Assembly: GCF_034424375.1 (NCBI RefSeq)
Contig: NZ_CP139965.1
Location: forward strand, 5,270,001-5,334,000
Length of the DNA stretch: 64,000 bases
Direction: 5' to 3'
Source: Paraburkholderia kururiensis
GTDB lineage: Bacteria > Pseudomonadota > Gammaproteobacteria > Burkholderiales > Burkholderiaceae
The notes under the pieces were generated by a model. The model did not search any database and was not told where the DNA came from. It saw only the letters and a program-made list of their open reading frames with translations. Positions 52,921-62,206 of this stretch are shown piece after piece (position 1 is the first letter of the stretch; the number at the start of each line of letters is the position of its first letter). Made by a program: the position numbers and the translations under genes.

Positions 52921-54801
52921 TCATTGCGACGTGCTCGCGTCGCTGAACGCGCTGCCGCTCCCGTGCCGGTCTCCCTTGCCGTTGTGCGGCGGCTGGCCTG
53001 TCGCCGTGGCCATTTCCTGCTCGTGGCGCATCAGATTCAGGCCGGTATGGACGAGCGCGACATGCGAGAACGCCTGAGGGAAATTCCCTACCAGCCGGCC
53101 AGCCTCCGGATCGTATTCCTCGGCGAGCAGCCCGACGTCGTTGGCGAGCCCGATCAGGCGCTCGTACATCTCGTGAGCCTCCTGCACGCGACCCTGCAGC
53201 GCGAGGTTATCGACCATCCAGAAGCTGCAGGCGAGGAACGTGCCTTCGCCGGGCGGCAGACCGTCGTCGACGTCCATGGTGCGGTAGCGCATCACGAACC
53301 CATCGTGCATCAGATGCTTTTCTATCGCAGCAACCGTGCCCGCTATACGAGGATCCTTGGGCGGCAGGAAGCCAAGGAGCGGCAGCAGGAGGGCGCTCGC
53401 GTCCAGATCGTCGCCGCCGTAGACCTGGGTGAATGCGTTGATGCGCGGGTTCCAGCCGTGCTCGCAGACGGACGCGTGAATCTTTGCGCGCATCGCGTGC
53501 CAGTGTTCGAGCGGCGCCGGCAGCCCGAACGACTCGGCCGATTTGATTGCCCGGTCGTACGCAACCCATGCCATGACCTTCGAGAACGTGAAGTGTTGCC
53601 GGCCGCCGCGCGTTTCCCAGATGCCCTCGTCCGGCTGTTCCCAGATGGTTTCCAGATGTTCGAGCATCGTGCACTGGATCGACCACGCGGTCTCGTCGGC
53701 CTGTAGGCCGCCCACGCGCGCCAGATGCAGCGCGTTCATCACTTCGCCGTAGACGTCGAGCTGCAACTGGCCTACCGCGTTGTTGCCGATGCGCACCGGC
53801 TTCGCGCCTTCGTAGCCGGGCAGCCAGTCGATCTCCGACTCGGGCAGCCGGCGCTCGCCCCCAATGCCATACATGATCTGCAACTGCTGCGGCGAGCCCG
53901 CCATCACGCGGCCAAGCCAGCTGCGCCACGCGCGTGCCTCGTCGTAGTAGCCGCCGCGCATGAGGGCGAGCAGCGTGATGGTGGCGTCGCGCAGCCAGCA
54001 GTAGCGGTAGTCCCAGTTGCGCGTGCCGCCCAGTTGCTCGGGCAGCGAGGTGGTGGGCGCAGCGACGATGCCGCCCGTGGGCTCGTAGGCAAGCGCCTTG
54101 AGCGTGAGCATCGAACGCCGGATGGGCGCGGCCCAGCGGCCTGTCACGGTATTGCGCGAGGACCACTCGGCCCAGAAGTTTTCCGTGCGCGCCAGCGCGG
54201 AGTGCGGGTCGCGCGGCGGCGGAAGGCGCAGATGCGACTGCGCGTAGGCGAGCGAGAACGGCACGCGTTCGCCTTCGGAGACCGTGAAGTCCGCCACGGT
54301 GTGCATATTCTCGCCGCGGAGCTCCACGGGCGTGCGCAGCACCACGGTATCGGGGCCGACAATCGCCTTGATGCCGCTCTCGTAGACGAGGCGGCTGACC
54401 CACGGCACGGAGAAGCCGTAGTCGAAGCGCAGCGCGAGCCTCATATGCATGGGCACCGTGCCGCGCCGGCCCACGACGATGCGCACGAGTTCGGACCAGC
54501 CGTTGCCGGGCGGCATGAAGTCGATGAGCGTAACGGCGCCTTCGGACGTCTCGAAGTCGGTCTCGAGAATCAGCGTTTCGCCGCCGGGTTTGCCGCGATA
54601 GCGGCGCGTAATCTTCACGTCACCGCCTACCGCCGGCGAGATCTGCCAGTGGCCGTGATCCTGCGTGCCGAGCAGCGCGGCGAAGCACGCGGCGGAATCG
54701 AAGCGAGGCCAGCAGAGCCAGTCGACCGAACCGGAGCGCGAGACGAGCGCGGCGGTGTGGCCGTCGCCAATGAGTGCGTAGTCTTCAATCAGGGCGGGCA
54801 T
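52921..54801 (-). CDS. glycoside hydrolase family 15 protein (glucoamylase/trehalase-like)
   Basis: A 626-aa cytoplasmic enzyme with an N-terminal beta-sandwich (residues 1-220: IEDYALIGDGHTAALVSRSGSVDWLCWPRFDS) and a C-terminal (alpha/alpha)6 barrel. Candidate catalytic Glu residues lie in QPDEGIWETRGGRQHFTFSK and in LLAEEYDPEAGRLVGNFPQAFSH. Bacterial GH15 members split starch-type oligosaccharides or trehalose. With otsA elsewhere in the window, trehalase activity is an attractive guess. The C-terminal 25 residues are a polar tail. Confidence 0.92.
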   Translation of the reverse strand: MPALIEDYALIGDGHTAALVSRSGSVDWLCWPRFDSAACFAALLGTQDHGHWQISPAVGGDVKITRRYRGKPGGETLILETDFETSEGAVTLIDFMPPGNGWSELVRIVVGRRGTVPMHMRLALRFDYGFSVPWVSRLVYESGIKAIVGPDTVVLRTPVELRGENMHTVADFTVSEGERVPFSLAYAQSHLRLPPPRDPHSALARTENFWAEWSSRNTVTGRWAAPIRRSMLTLKALAYEPTGGIVAAPTTSLPEQLGGTRNWDYRYCWLRDATITLLALMRGGYYDEARAWRSWLGRVMAGSPQQLQIMYGIGGERRLPESEIDWLPGYEGAKPVRIGNNAVGQLQLDVYGEVMNALHLARVGGLQADETAWSIQCTMLEHLETIWEQPDEGIWETRGGRQHFTFSKVMAWVAYDRAIKSAESFGLPAPLEHWHAMRAKIHASVCEHGWNPRINAFTQVYGGDDLDASALLLPLLGFLPPKDPRIAGTVAAIEKHLMHDGFVMRYRTMDVDDGLPPGEGTFLACSFWMVDNLALQGRVQEAHEMYERLIGLANDVGLLAEEYDPEAGRLVGNFPQAFSHVALVHTGLNLMRHEQEMATATGQPPHNGKGDRHGSGSAFSDASTSQ

Positions 54802-55143
54802 GATCGGAAGGTAAGAAATGCGCGAGAAGTGTGCTCGGTGCAGCGGAGTAAGACCGATGTTACCGGGACACCGTGCGCGGCGAGACGCAGCCGCTTGCTC
54901 ATCAGGCGTGACTCATCATTTACCCGGTATCTGGACATTTGGCGCTAGCGTTTGACATTTTCACTGCTTACAATCCCACAGCGGGCGACGGCGAGATGAT
55001 TGAAGCACAACCGCCGATGCGTCTGCAGTTCCCTTTGCGTCACCTCTTCATCGCAGCGCGCCGTGCACGGGTTGTGATACGTGTGCCGGTCCTTTTCGCC
55101 TCGTCGTGTTGAGCCCCACGCGACGTTTTCGAGGATAGAAGCC
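54802..55143. other. divergent intergenic region, GH15/small gene
   Basis: About 340 bases with AT-richer patches near 54910-54975. Carries the promoters of the GH15 gene and of the small gene at 55144. No other gene or strong hairpin seen. Confidence 0.4.
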
Positions 55144-55383
55144 ATGCTGTCGAAATCCGATTGCATCACGATTCTTTCCGCTGCAAGCGAACTTGCCGAC
55201 GACTCCCTGCTGTCACTGGACCCGAGCCGCCTGGGGCTGACCCGCAACGGGATGGAAACGGCTGCGGCGTTCCTGATCGAGCGAGCCTGCTTCAAGCGTT
55301 ACCGCGACGGCGACGGCCATTATGCCGTGGGCGGTTTGTCACTGCAGGGCAGGCTGCGCCTCGACCAGCTTGCGAACGGCTGA
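55144..55383 (+). CDS. small conserved-looking hypothetical protein
   Basis: A 79-aa soluble protein (MLSKSDCITILSAASELADD, then LLSLDPSRLGLTRNGMETAAAF, ending in LSLQGRLRLDQLANG). ATG follows GAGGATAG. Composition is normal for coding sequence and it has no membrane segment. I recognise no family. Confidence 0.6.
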   Translation: MLSKSDCITILSAASELADDSLLSLDPSRLGLTRNGMETAAAFLIERACFKRYRDGDGHYAVGGLSLQGRLRLDQLANG

Positions 55384-55545
55384 CCCCACCCGACGCTCGC
55401 GCACAAGGCTCCTGCGACTGACACGGGCTCATTGTCAGTCCGCAGCCGGCTACGAAACAGTCGTCCGAATGGCTAACGTGGCGGCCCGCTCGCGCTGGTG
55501 CAGCGCCGTTGCGGGCTGCACGCATTGCTTGCGCCGCTCGCGCAT

Positions 55546-55698
55546 TCAGAGATGCGACGCGCCCATGCCGAAGATCCCGATGAGCCCGATGATGATGAGG
55601 TAGAGCGCCACGATGTAGTTCAAGAGGCGCGGCATGATGAGGATGAGAATGCCCGCGATCAGCGAAACGATGGGGCCGAGGCTCAGTGTGACATTCAT
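55546..55698 (-). CDS. DUF3096 small membrane protein
   Basis: A 50-aa protein almost entirely hydrophobic: two helices (LGPIVSLIAGILILIMP and YIVALYLIIIGLIGIFG) joined by RLLN. This fits DUF3096, a family of tiny inner-membrane proteins in Proteobacteria. AAGGGAG lies 6 bases before ATG 55698. Function unknown. Confidence 0.85.
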   Translation of the reverse strand: MNVTLSLGPIVSLIAGILILIMPRLLNYIVALYLIIIGLIGIFGMGASHL

Positions 55699-55995
55699 GC
55701 AGACTCCCTTACGGCGACAGGTTGGCGGACGGCCATTTGGGACAGCGCCGGCGGGCATGGCGCACCGCCTGCGCGATCCGGCGTGACCTTCTATACTTCG
55801 CCCAATAATCACAACGTGCCCAAGGCGCCTGGCAAACTGTTCGGCCAACCGTTCCGTTAGCCGATCTGCCGATTCTTTCCTTGCAGGCACGAGCGCACAC
55901 TATATCCGCGTCATTGCCGCTTGCGCTAACGGCCGCGCTGTAGACCAACCCGGCGACACCGTCAGAATCCAACAATCCGATGTCAAGGAGGTCAC

Positions 55996-57267
55996 ATGCA
56001 TCGTAGTGCCCGCGCCGCATCTCGCGTGCCCGCATCATCGAAAGCGGCTGTTGCACGGCCGTACAGGTTCTCCCGTCCGTTCATCACGCTCATCAAGGGA
56101 CTTGCCATCATGGCTTCCATCGCCACGACGCATGCACTGGCACAGGACTCGGCCGCCGCGCCCGCGGACGGGGTCTACGATCTGCTGATCGGCACCTACA
56201 CCGGGCCGAAGAGCGAGGGCCTCTACGTCTACCGCTTCGATACGAAAACCGGCGACGCCACGCGCGTTTCGGTGGCGAAGACGGTGAACCCTTCATACCT
56301 CGTGGTGAGTCGCGACCGGCACTACGTCTATGCCGTGAACGAATTGCCGGGCGACAACGGCCCGGCCTCGCAGCGCGGCGGCATCAGCGCTTTTCGCTTC
56401 GATGCCGCGAGCGGCCAGCTGACGTTTCTCAATCGCGTCTCCTCGGAGGGTAACGACCCGTGCTATCTGAGTTTCTCGCCGGATGGGCGCTATCTGCTGA
56501 CCGCGAACTACTCGGTAGCGGCCGACCCGGGCGGCAGCTTCGCGGTGTTCCCGATCCAGCCGGACGGCCAGGTGGGCACGTCCGTCCTCACCGTGCATCA
56601 TGAGGGCGGTGGTCCGGTGAAGGGGCGCCAGGACAATGCGCACGTGCACTCCACCGTGTTCTCGCCGGACGGCAAGTACCTGTTCGTCCAGGACCTGGGC
56701 GCGGACAAGATCTACGCTTATCGCTACACGCCCGATGGCAGCCGCGGTCTGTTGAGCCCAACGGAGACTCGCTACATTCCCATGAAGGGCGGCAGCGGCC
56801 CACGCCACCTCGTGTTCGACAACGACGGCCGCTACGCCTATCTGACAAGCGAACTCGCGGCCACCGTGACTGTACTTCGCCATGAGGACGGCAAGCTCAC
56901 GCCCGTGCAGACGCTGCCGCTGGCGGCGCCGGGTTTCAAGGGCAAGCAGGGGGCGGCGGCAATCCACCTGTCGCCCGACGGACGCTTTCTCTATGCGTCC
57001 AATCGCGGCGACGCGAACGAGATCGTGATCTTCGCCGTCGATGCCGCCAACGGCCACCTGAAAGTGGTGGGGCGGCAGTCCAGCCTCGGCCAGACGCCGC
57101 GCGAATTCACGATCGATCCGACCGGACACTGGCTCATCGTCGGCAATCAGAACAGCGACACGGCCTACGTGTTCCGCCGCGATCCGCAGACGGGTCTGCT
57201 TGCGTCCGATCCGAAGCGTATCGACGTCGGGTCGCCGGTCGATTTCAAGCTGGTGTCGCCGTCGTGA
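55996..57267 (+). CDS. exported lactonase-like seven-bladed beta-propeller
   Basis: A 423-aa protein of the 6-phosphogluconolactonase/YbhE propeller family. An N-terminal signal of about 49 residues ends in THALA-QD, so it should be periplasmic, unlike cytoplasmic Pgl. Blades are visible in DLLIGTYTGPKSEGLYVYRFD, NDPCYLSFSPDGRYLLTANY, HVHSTVFSPDGKYLFVQDLG, SGPRHLVFDNDGRYAYLTSE, AAIHLSPDGRFLYASNRG and REFTIDPTGHWLIVGNQ. Lactone hydrolysis is inferred; the substrate is open. ATG 55996 follows AAGGAGG. Confidence 0.9.
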   Translation: MHRSARAASRVPASSKAAVARPYRFSRPFITLIKGLAIMASIATTHALAQDSAAAPADGVYDLLIGTYTGPKSEGLYVYRFDTKTGDATRVSVAKTVNPSYLVVSRDRHYVYAVNELPGDNGPASQRGGISAFRFDAASGQLTFLNRVSSEGNDPCYLSFSPDGRYLLTANYSVAADPGGSFAVFPIQPDGQVGTSVLTVHHEGGGPVKGRQDNAHVHSTVFSPDGKYLFVQDLGADKIYAYRYTPDGSRGLLSPTETRYIPMKGGSGPRHLVFDNDGRYAYLTSELAATVTVLRHEDGKLTPVQTLPLAAPGFKGKQGAAAIHLSPDGRFLYASNRGDANEIVIFAVDAANGHLKVVGRQSSLGQTPREFTIDPTGHWLIVGNQNSDTAYVFRRDPQTGLLASDPKRIDVGSPVDFKLVSPS

Positions 57268-57300
57268 GCCGGCGAGCGTCGGGCATGTGACGCAACGACG

Positions 57301-57328
57301 TGCGGGCGCGCATTGCGTCGCGCCCGCA
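57301..57328. other. hairpin between the lactonase-like gene and pagP
   Basis: TGCGGGCGCG (57301-57310) pairs perfectly with CGCGCCCGCA (57319-57328), loop 8. No T run follows. It lies 34 bases after the lactonase stop and about 50 before the pagP start; either a factor-dependent terminator or a leader structure of pagP. Confidence 0.45.
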
Positions 57329-57380
57329 GAAGGAAGGTGGCGGGAACAGGACCCGCAACATCGGCAGGATGGAACGCGCG

Positions 57381-57971
57381 ATGAGAACGAAGCAGGCAGG
57401 CAGAACGTTCGGCGCGGCAGCGGGGCTCGCAACGCTGGCGCTCGTTTCGCCGCTCGTCGTGAACGAGGCGCATGCAGGCTGTCCGTCTTCGTCGGCGCTG
57501 ATCGAGGCTGCGTGCAACCGCGTAGCGCGCGTCGCCGAAGAGGGCACGTGGGACCTGTATCTCACCGGCTACGGCTGGCACATCGACGGTTATAGCGCAG
57601 ACGACCGTCGCCATCTCAACGCGCAGTCGTGGGGCGGCGGCGCGGGCAAGCACTTCACGGACGCGAACGGCAACGAAGACATCCTGTTCGCGTTCGTCTT
57701 CATGGACTCGCACAACAACCCGGAGCCCATCGGCGGCTGGGCGCGCCAGTGGTACACGCCGCCCGTGCTGGGCGGCCTTTCGATCGGTGGGGGGTACTTT
57801 GCGGGCTTCACGGCACGCAGCGACATCCTGCATTACCTGCCGGTGCCGCTCGCGCTGCCCGTGGCGTCGATCCGCTACGCGAAGGCGTCTGTGATGGGCG
57901 CGTTCATTCCGCGCGTGCCGGGTGTGAGCAAAGGCGACGTCGCGTTCTTCTGGGCGCGCTACGAGTTCTGA
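57381..57971 (+). CDS. pagP: lipid A palmitoyltransferase PagP
   Basis: Outer-membrane enzyme that moves palmitate from phospholipid to lipid A, tightening the outer membrane against cationic peptides. The 196-aa product has a signal peptide (to about residue 32, VNEAHA-G), an amphipathic helix, and an eight-strand barrel. Active-site residues are in place: H67 in GYGWHIDGY, D109 and S110 in VFMDSHNNPEPIGGW. The C-terminal Phe (RYEF) fits outer-membrane barrels. Start taken at ATG 57381 with AGGATGGA upstream; 57369 is possible. Confidence 0.93.
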   Translation: MRTKQAGRTFGAAAGLATLALVSPLVVNEAHAGCPSSSALIEAACNRVARVAEEGTWDLYLTGYGWHIDGYSADDRRHLNAQSWGGGAGKHFTDANGNEDILFAFVFMDSHNNPEPIGGWARQWYTPPVLGGLSIGGGYFAGFTARSDILHYLPVPLALPVASIRYAKASVMGAFIPRVPGVSKGDVAFFWARYEF

Positions 57972-58031
57972 ACGTGTCCGCGCGAGACAACGGCGTGCGC
58001 CTCGCGGCTCATTCCGGCGTCATTGCGTCCA

Positions 58032-61000
58032 TCATTCCGCCGGCCCGGGCGCGAGCACTTCGCGGCTGCCGTTGATGCCCATCGGCGACACGAGCCCCGC
58101 TGTCTCCATCTGTTCGACGAGCCGGGCAGCGCGGTTGTAGCCGATGCGCAACTGACGCTGCACCGACGAGATCGAGGCACGCCGCGTACGTACCACGAAG
58201 GCCACCGCTTCGTCGTAGAGCGGATCGGCTTCGGCATCCGGCGCGTCCCCGAACAGGTCCTGCTGGCCGCCCTCCGGCGCCGGGCCGTCGAGAATGCCTT
58301 CCTCGTACTCGGGCTCGCCGAACTGCTTCAGGTACTCGACGACGCAATGTACTTCCTCGTCCGCGACGAACGCGCCGTGCACCCGCTGCGGATAACCGGT
58401 GCCCGGCGGCAGGAACAGCATGTCGCCCTGGCCCAGCAGCGACTCGGCGCCCATCTGGTCGAGGATCGTGCGCGAGTCGATCTTCGACGACACCTGGAAC
58501 GCGACGCGCGTCGGAATGTTCGCCTTGATGAGCCCCGTGATGACGTCCACCGACGGCCGTTGCGTGGCGAGAATCAGGTGGATGCCCGCGGCGCGCGCCT
58601 TCTGCGCGAGCCGCGCGATCAGCTCTTCGATCTTCTTGCCCGCCACCATCATGAGGTCGGCGAGTTCGTCGATCACCACGACGATGAGCGGCAGCGCCGA
58701 GAGCGGCTCCGGCGCTTCGGGCGTGAGCGAGAACGGGTTGCCGATCTTCTTGCCCTTCGCGTCCGCGTCGCGAATTTTCTGGTTGAAGCCGGCCAGATTG
58801 CGCACGCCCACGGCCGACATCAGCTTGTAGCGCTTCTCCATTTCGCCCACGCACCAGTTGAGCGCGTTGGCGGCGAGCTTCATGTCGGTGACGACAGGCG
58901 CGAGCAGATGCGGAATGCCCTCGTAGACCGAAAGCTCCAGCATCTTCGGGTCGATCATGATGAGCCGCACTTCCTCGGGCGTCGCCTTGAAAAGCAACGA
59001 GAGGATCATCGCGTTGATAGCGACCGACTTGCCCGAACCCGTGGTGCCGGCCACGAGCATGTGCGGCGCCTTGGCGAGATCCGTGACGACCGGATGCCCC
59101 GTGATGTCTTTGCCCATCGCGATGGTGAGCTTCGAATGCGAGTGCTGATACAGGCTCGATTCGAGAATCTCGGAGAGCCGGATCATCTGGCGGCGCGCAT
59201 TCGGCAGCTCGAGGCCCATGCACGTTTTGCCCGGAATGGTCTCCACCACGCGAATGGACGTGAGGCCGAGGCCGCGCGACAGGTCTTTCATGAGGCCGAC
59301 GATCTGGCTGCCGCGCACGCCCAGCGCGGGCTCCACCTCGAAGCGCGTGATGACGGGCCCGGCCGACGCCCCCACCACGCTCACCGGCACCTTGAATTCC
59401 TGCAGACGTTGCTCGATCAGCTGGCCGGTCTGCGCGAGCTGCGCGTCGGACACGGGCTCGATGCTCGCATCGGCGGGTTCGAGCAGATCGAGCCCCGGCA
59501 GTTCGACACGCGACGCCGACGGCGCGCGGAATTCGAAGGTGGCGTGCGCGTGACCGCGCAACGGTGCACGGGCGCCAGCGGCGGCGGTTTCCGGCGTGCC
59601 GGCTGGGTCGCTTTGGGGCGTCACCTGCGTCGGGGGGCGCTCCGAGGCGTCGAACGTTGCGGCCGTTTCTACGGCCGTGTGAGTGACCGGAGCGAGCGTA
59701 GCGACGGTGCTCACGGTGAGGGGGGGCGACGACGGCGCGACATCGGCGGCATCGTCGGCACTCGGCGCGGATGCGGCACCCGTCGCCGTCGCGGTCGCGA
59801 GGTGGGATGCGACCGGGCCGGCTGGTACTTCAGACGCTTCTGACGCTTCATCATTCCGTCCCGGCTCCGGCTCGACGAGCGAGAACGCCGGGCGCGCCGT
59901 TGCGGACGGCGTGTCGTGCCACGGCGCGAGCGGCGGCTCGCCGGCGACGTTGCCCTGCGTGGACGCGGGGCCGGGAAAGCGCACGACGTTCGACGAAACC
60001 GCGAGCGCCACCGGCGCAAGCGAGGCAGTCGACTGCGTTGCCGGTTCGGTCGCCGTTACGCCGATGGCCGGCTGCGTGTTGGCTGACGTCGATTGAACGA
60101 CGTCATCGGACAGCGCCGGAAGCTGGCGCGTCGTGGCGTCAGGCGCCATTGCGGTGGGCGCCGGCGTCACGTGCGGCTGCGGTGCGCTGGGAGCGGTGGC
60201 GAGCGAAGGCTCCGTTGCGGCGATGTCCATCGCGCTGGGCACGGACGCGGCAGGCGCAAGCGCCGAGTGAGCGGCTTGCGTGGCGACTGTGTCCGTGGAG
60301 TCCATTGCATCCGTTTCGCTCGGCGCATCGGTCAGTTGCTGACTGTGCCCGGCATGCGGCGCAGCTTGCGCTTCCGCCTGTGGCTGCGGGGACGCGGTCG
60401 CAGCGGTGGCGCCGCTATTCACCGCTTCCACGTTCCCACGGCGCGCAAGGCTCGCGCCGGCAAGCGAAGTCCAGCGCGCGGTGTTTTCCTCGATGCTGCG
60501 CAGCGTTTCCTGCACGGTCGAGGAAAGCGGCTGTCGCTCGGCTTCGTCGATGGGCGCGGGGCGCGAGTAAGCCGGCGCGGGCATGCGGTTGGGCCGCGCG
60601 GATGTGCCGGCGGGCGGCGCACCGACATTGCCTGCCGTCGTCGGCGATGCGGCGTCGTGTGCGCCAGCCACCCAAACCGGCGGCGCTGACGGCTGGCCCG
60701 AGGACGCCGGAAATGCCGCGTCCGAAGTCGCTGCGGCATCTGCACCGGACGCCGAATCCTGGCCCAACGGCAAACCAGAAGCCGCACCCAGGCTCACGTC
60801 CGCTGCACCAGCGCCGGTTGCAGCCAGCCCGCTCGCGCTTGCCGCTTCACCTTGTCGCGCAAGGGCAGACGATTGCGGGAGCGGCTTTGCATTGTGAACG
60901 CCCGATCGCGGTGCGCCGGCAGGGGCCGGTTCGCGCCGTACCGGCCCGTACGGCGGAATGCCGCGTGCGGCGAGCAGTTTCGACGTAGCCGCCGTAGCGC

Positions 61001-62042
61001 CCAGCGCGCTGCCCGCACGCGGTGAGGCTGATCCTGGCGTCGACGTGGCGACGGCGCTGGAGAAGCTGTTTGTCGGCGCCGCTGTGCCAGCGCGTGGCGT
61101 CGTGGCACGCGTTTGCGCGACGGTCGAATCGATGGCAGCGCGAGGCGCAGAGGCCACATGGCCCGGCGCGGTCTGTTCCCGCAACCGGCCGGAAGGCATG
61201 GAAGGCACAGACGGCGTGGCTTTCGGCGACACAGGCGCAGACAGCGGCTCATTCTGCACGCGGGCCGCCGCACTCATCGCCCGGCCAACAGAACCCGCAG
61301 GCACAGCAGGAGCCGCAGCGGAACCCGCAGACCGCGCCGCCGGCGCCGTCTGCCGGACAGGACTCGAGACGATTCGATCCATCGCCGCAACGGGCGGCGT
61401 AGCAACGGTGCCTGCGGCCAGCGCCGCGGCAGACCCGGCGCCGGTCGCGGCCGATGCCGCCGTTGCCGCACGTCCCGTCGCGGCGGGGCGCCAGACAGTG
61501 GGCCGCGCGTAGCGGCCCGTACTGCGCGGCGCCATGGTATTCACCGCGGGCGCGGTGTGCGAGGCGAGCGATTCGTCGGGTTCGGCGCGCCGCATCCGCG
61601 GCTCTCCGCCGCGGCTGCCTCGGGCGCGGGACTCGCGCGGCTCGCGTGGTTCACGCGGCGCTCGGCCGGCACCGAGCCCCAGTCCGAACGCGGCATCGGC
61701 CCAGGCAAACGCCTCGCTCCAGCGAAAGTCCAGCAGCCACGGTAGGCTCACGAGGAACAGCACCGCCATCGCGACCGGCGTGCCGATGTGGCCCAGCAGT
61801 TTTCCGAAAGCACCGGTGAGGCCGTGGCCCAGCGCGTCGCTGCCCGCGATGCCGATAAGCGTCGCCTCGAGCGCCATGCTCGCGACCAGCACGCCAACGA
61901 AGCCGAGCCACAGGCGAATCGTTCCCGGTCCGCGCAGCCCGGCGCCGCCCGGCAGCACGGATTTGGCGAGACGCCAGAAAAGAGGGAGAAACCACAGGGC
62001 CGATGCGCCGAACCAGCCGAAAACCGTGTGCATGCCAGACAT
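58032..62042 (-). CDS. ftsK: DNA translocase FtsK, long linker, reduced membrane domain
   Basis: Hexameric DNA pump that moves chromosome termini through the septum and activates Xer recombination. The 1336-aa protein has about three N-terminal hydrophobic helices (1-125), a roughly 700-residue low-complexity linker rich in Ala, Pro, Thr and Ser, then the RecA-type motor from about residue 833 with Walker A AGTTGSGKS near 996 and VVVIDELADLMMV, and a C-terminal gamma winged helix (RASISSVQRQLRIGYNRAARLVEQME) that reads KOPS. The start begins at FGASALWF, which in relatives is the second or third helix; the first helix is not encoded in the 160 bases upstream. ATG 62042 is poorly supported by a ribosome-binding site. 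Confidence 0.9.
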   Translation of the reverse strand: MSGMHTVFGWFGASALWFLPLFWRLAKSVLPGGAGLRGPGTIRLWLGFVGVLVASMALEATLIGIAGSDALGHGLTGAFGKLLGHIGTPVAMAVLFLVSLPWLLDFRWSEAFAWADAAFGLGLGAGRAPREPREPRESRARGSRGGEPRMRRAEPDESLASHTAPAVNTMAPRSTGRYARPTVWRPAATGRAATAASAATGAGSAAALAAGTVATPPVAAMDRIVSSPVRQTAPAARSAGSAAAPAVPAGSVGRAMSAAARVQNEPLSAPVSPKATPSVPSMPSGRLREQTAPGHVASAPRAAIDSTVAQTRATTPRAGTAAPTNSFSSAVATSTPGSASPRAGSALGATAATSKLLAARGIPPYGPVRREPAPAGAPRSGVHNAKPLPQSSALARQGEAASASGLAATGAGAADVSLGAASGLPLGQDSASGADAAATSDAAFPASSGQPSAPPVWVAGAHDAASPTTAGNVGAPPAGTSARPNRMPAPAYSRPAPIDEAERQPLSSTVQETLRSIEENTARWTSLAGASLARRGNVEAVNSGATAATASPQPQAEAQAAPHAGHSQQLTDAPSETDAMDSTDTVATQAAHSALAPAASVPSAMDIAATEPSLATAPSAPQPHVTPAPTAMAPDATTRQLPALSDDVVQSTSANTQPAIGVTATEPATQSTASLAPVALAVSSNVVRFPGPASTQGNVAGEPPLAPWHDTPSATARPAFSLVEPEPGRNDEASEASEVPAGPVASHLATATATGAASAPSADDAADVAPSSPPLTVSTVATLAPVTHTAVETAATFDASERPPTQVTPQSDPAGTPETAAAGARAPLRGHAHATFEFRAPSASRVELPGLDLLEPADASIEPVSDAQLAQTGQLIEQRLQEFKVPVSVVGASAGPVITRFEVEPALGVRGSQIVGLMKDLSRGLGLTSIRVVETIPGKTCMGLELPNARRQMIRLSEILESSLYQHSHSKLTIAMGKDITGHPVVTDLAKAPHMLVAGTTGSGKSVAINAMILSLLFKATPEEVRLIMIDPKMLELSVYEGIPHLLAPVVTDMKLAANALNWCVGEMEKRYKLMSAVGVRNLAGFNQKIRDADAKGKKIGNPFSLTPEAPEPLSALPLIVVVIDELADLMMVAGKKIEELIARLAQKARAAGIHLILATQRPSVDVITGLIKANIPTRVAFQVSSKIDSRTILDQMGAESLLGQGDMLFLPPGTGYPQRVHGAFVADEEVHCVVEYLKQFGEPEYEEGILDGPAPEGGQQDLFGDAPDAEADPLYDEAVAFVVRTRRASISSVQRQLRIGYNRAARLVEQMETAGLVSPMGINGSREVLAPGPAE

Positions 62043-62206
62043 CAACGAATGAGGGGGGAAACCAACCTGCCGAGCAACTTGCCGAGTTTAACCGCTGAAG
62101 CCGGACACTTCTGAGACAGCCCGCTGCGAGCCGACGAAGCGGGCGAAGCGTTGCGCCGCGGCGGCGCGACCACGGGTACCGCGAATACCGTCAATACCCG
62201 CTGGCC

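Noticed and set aside
58023..59843. Long rightward open frame opposite the FtsK motor
   Set aside because: Antisense of conserved FtsK motor sequence; high His/Arg/Glu composition typical of shadow frames.
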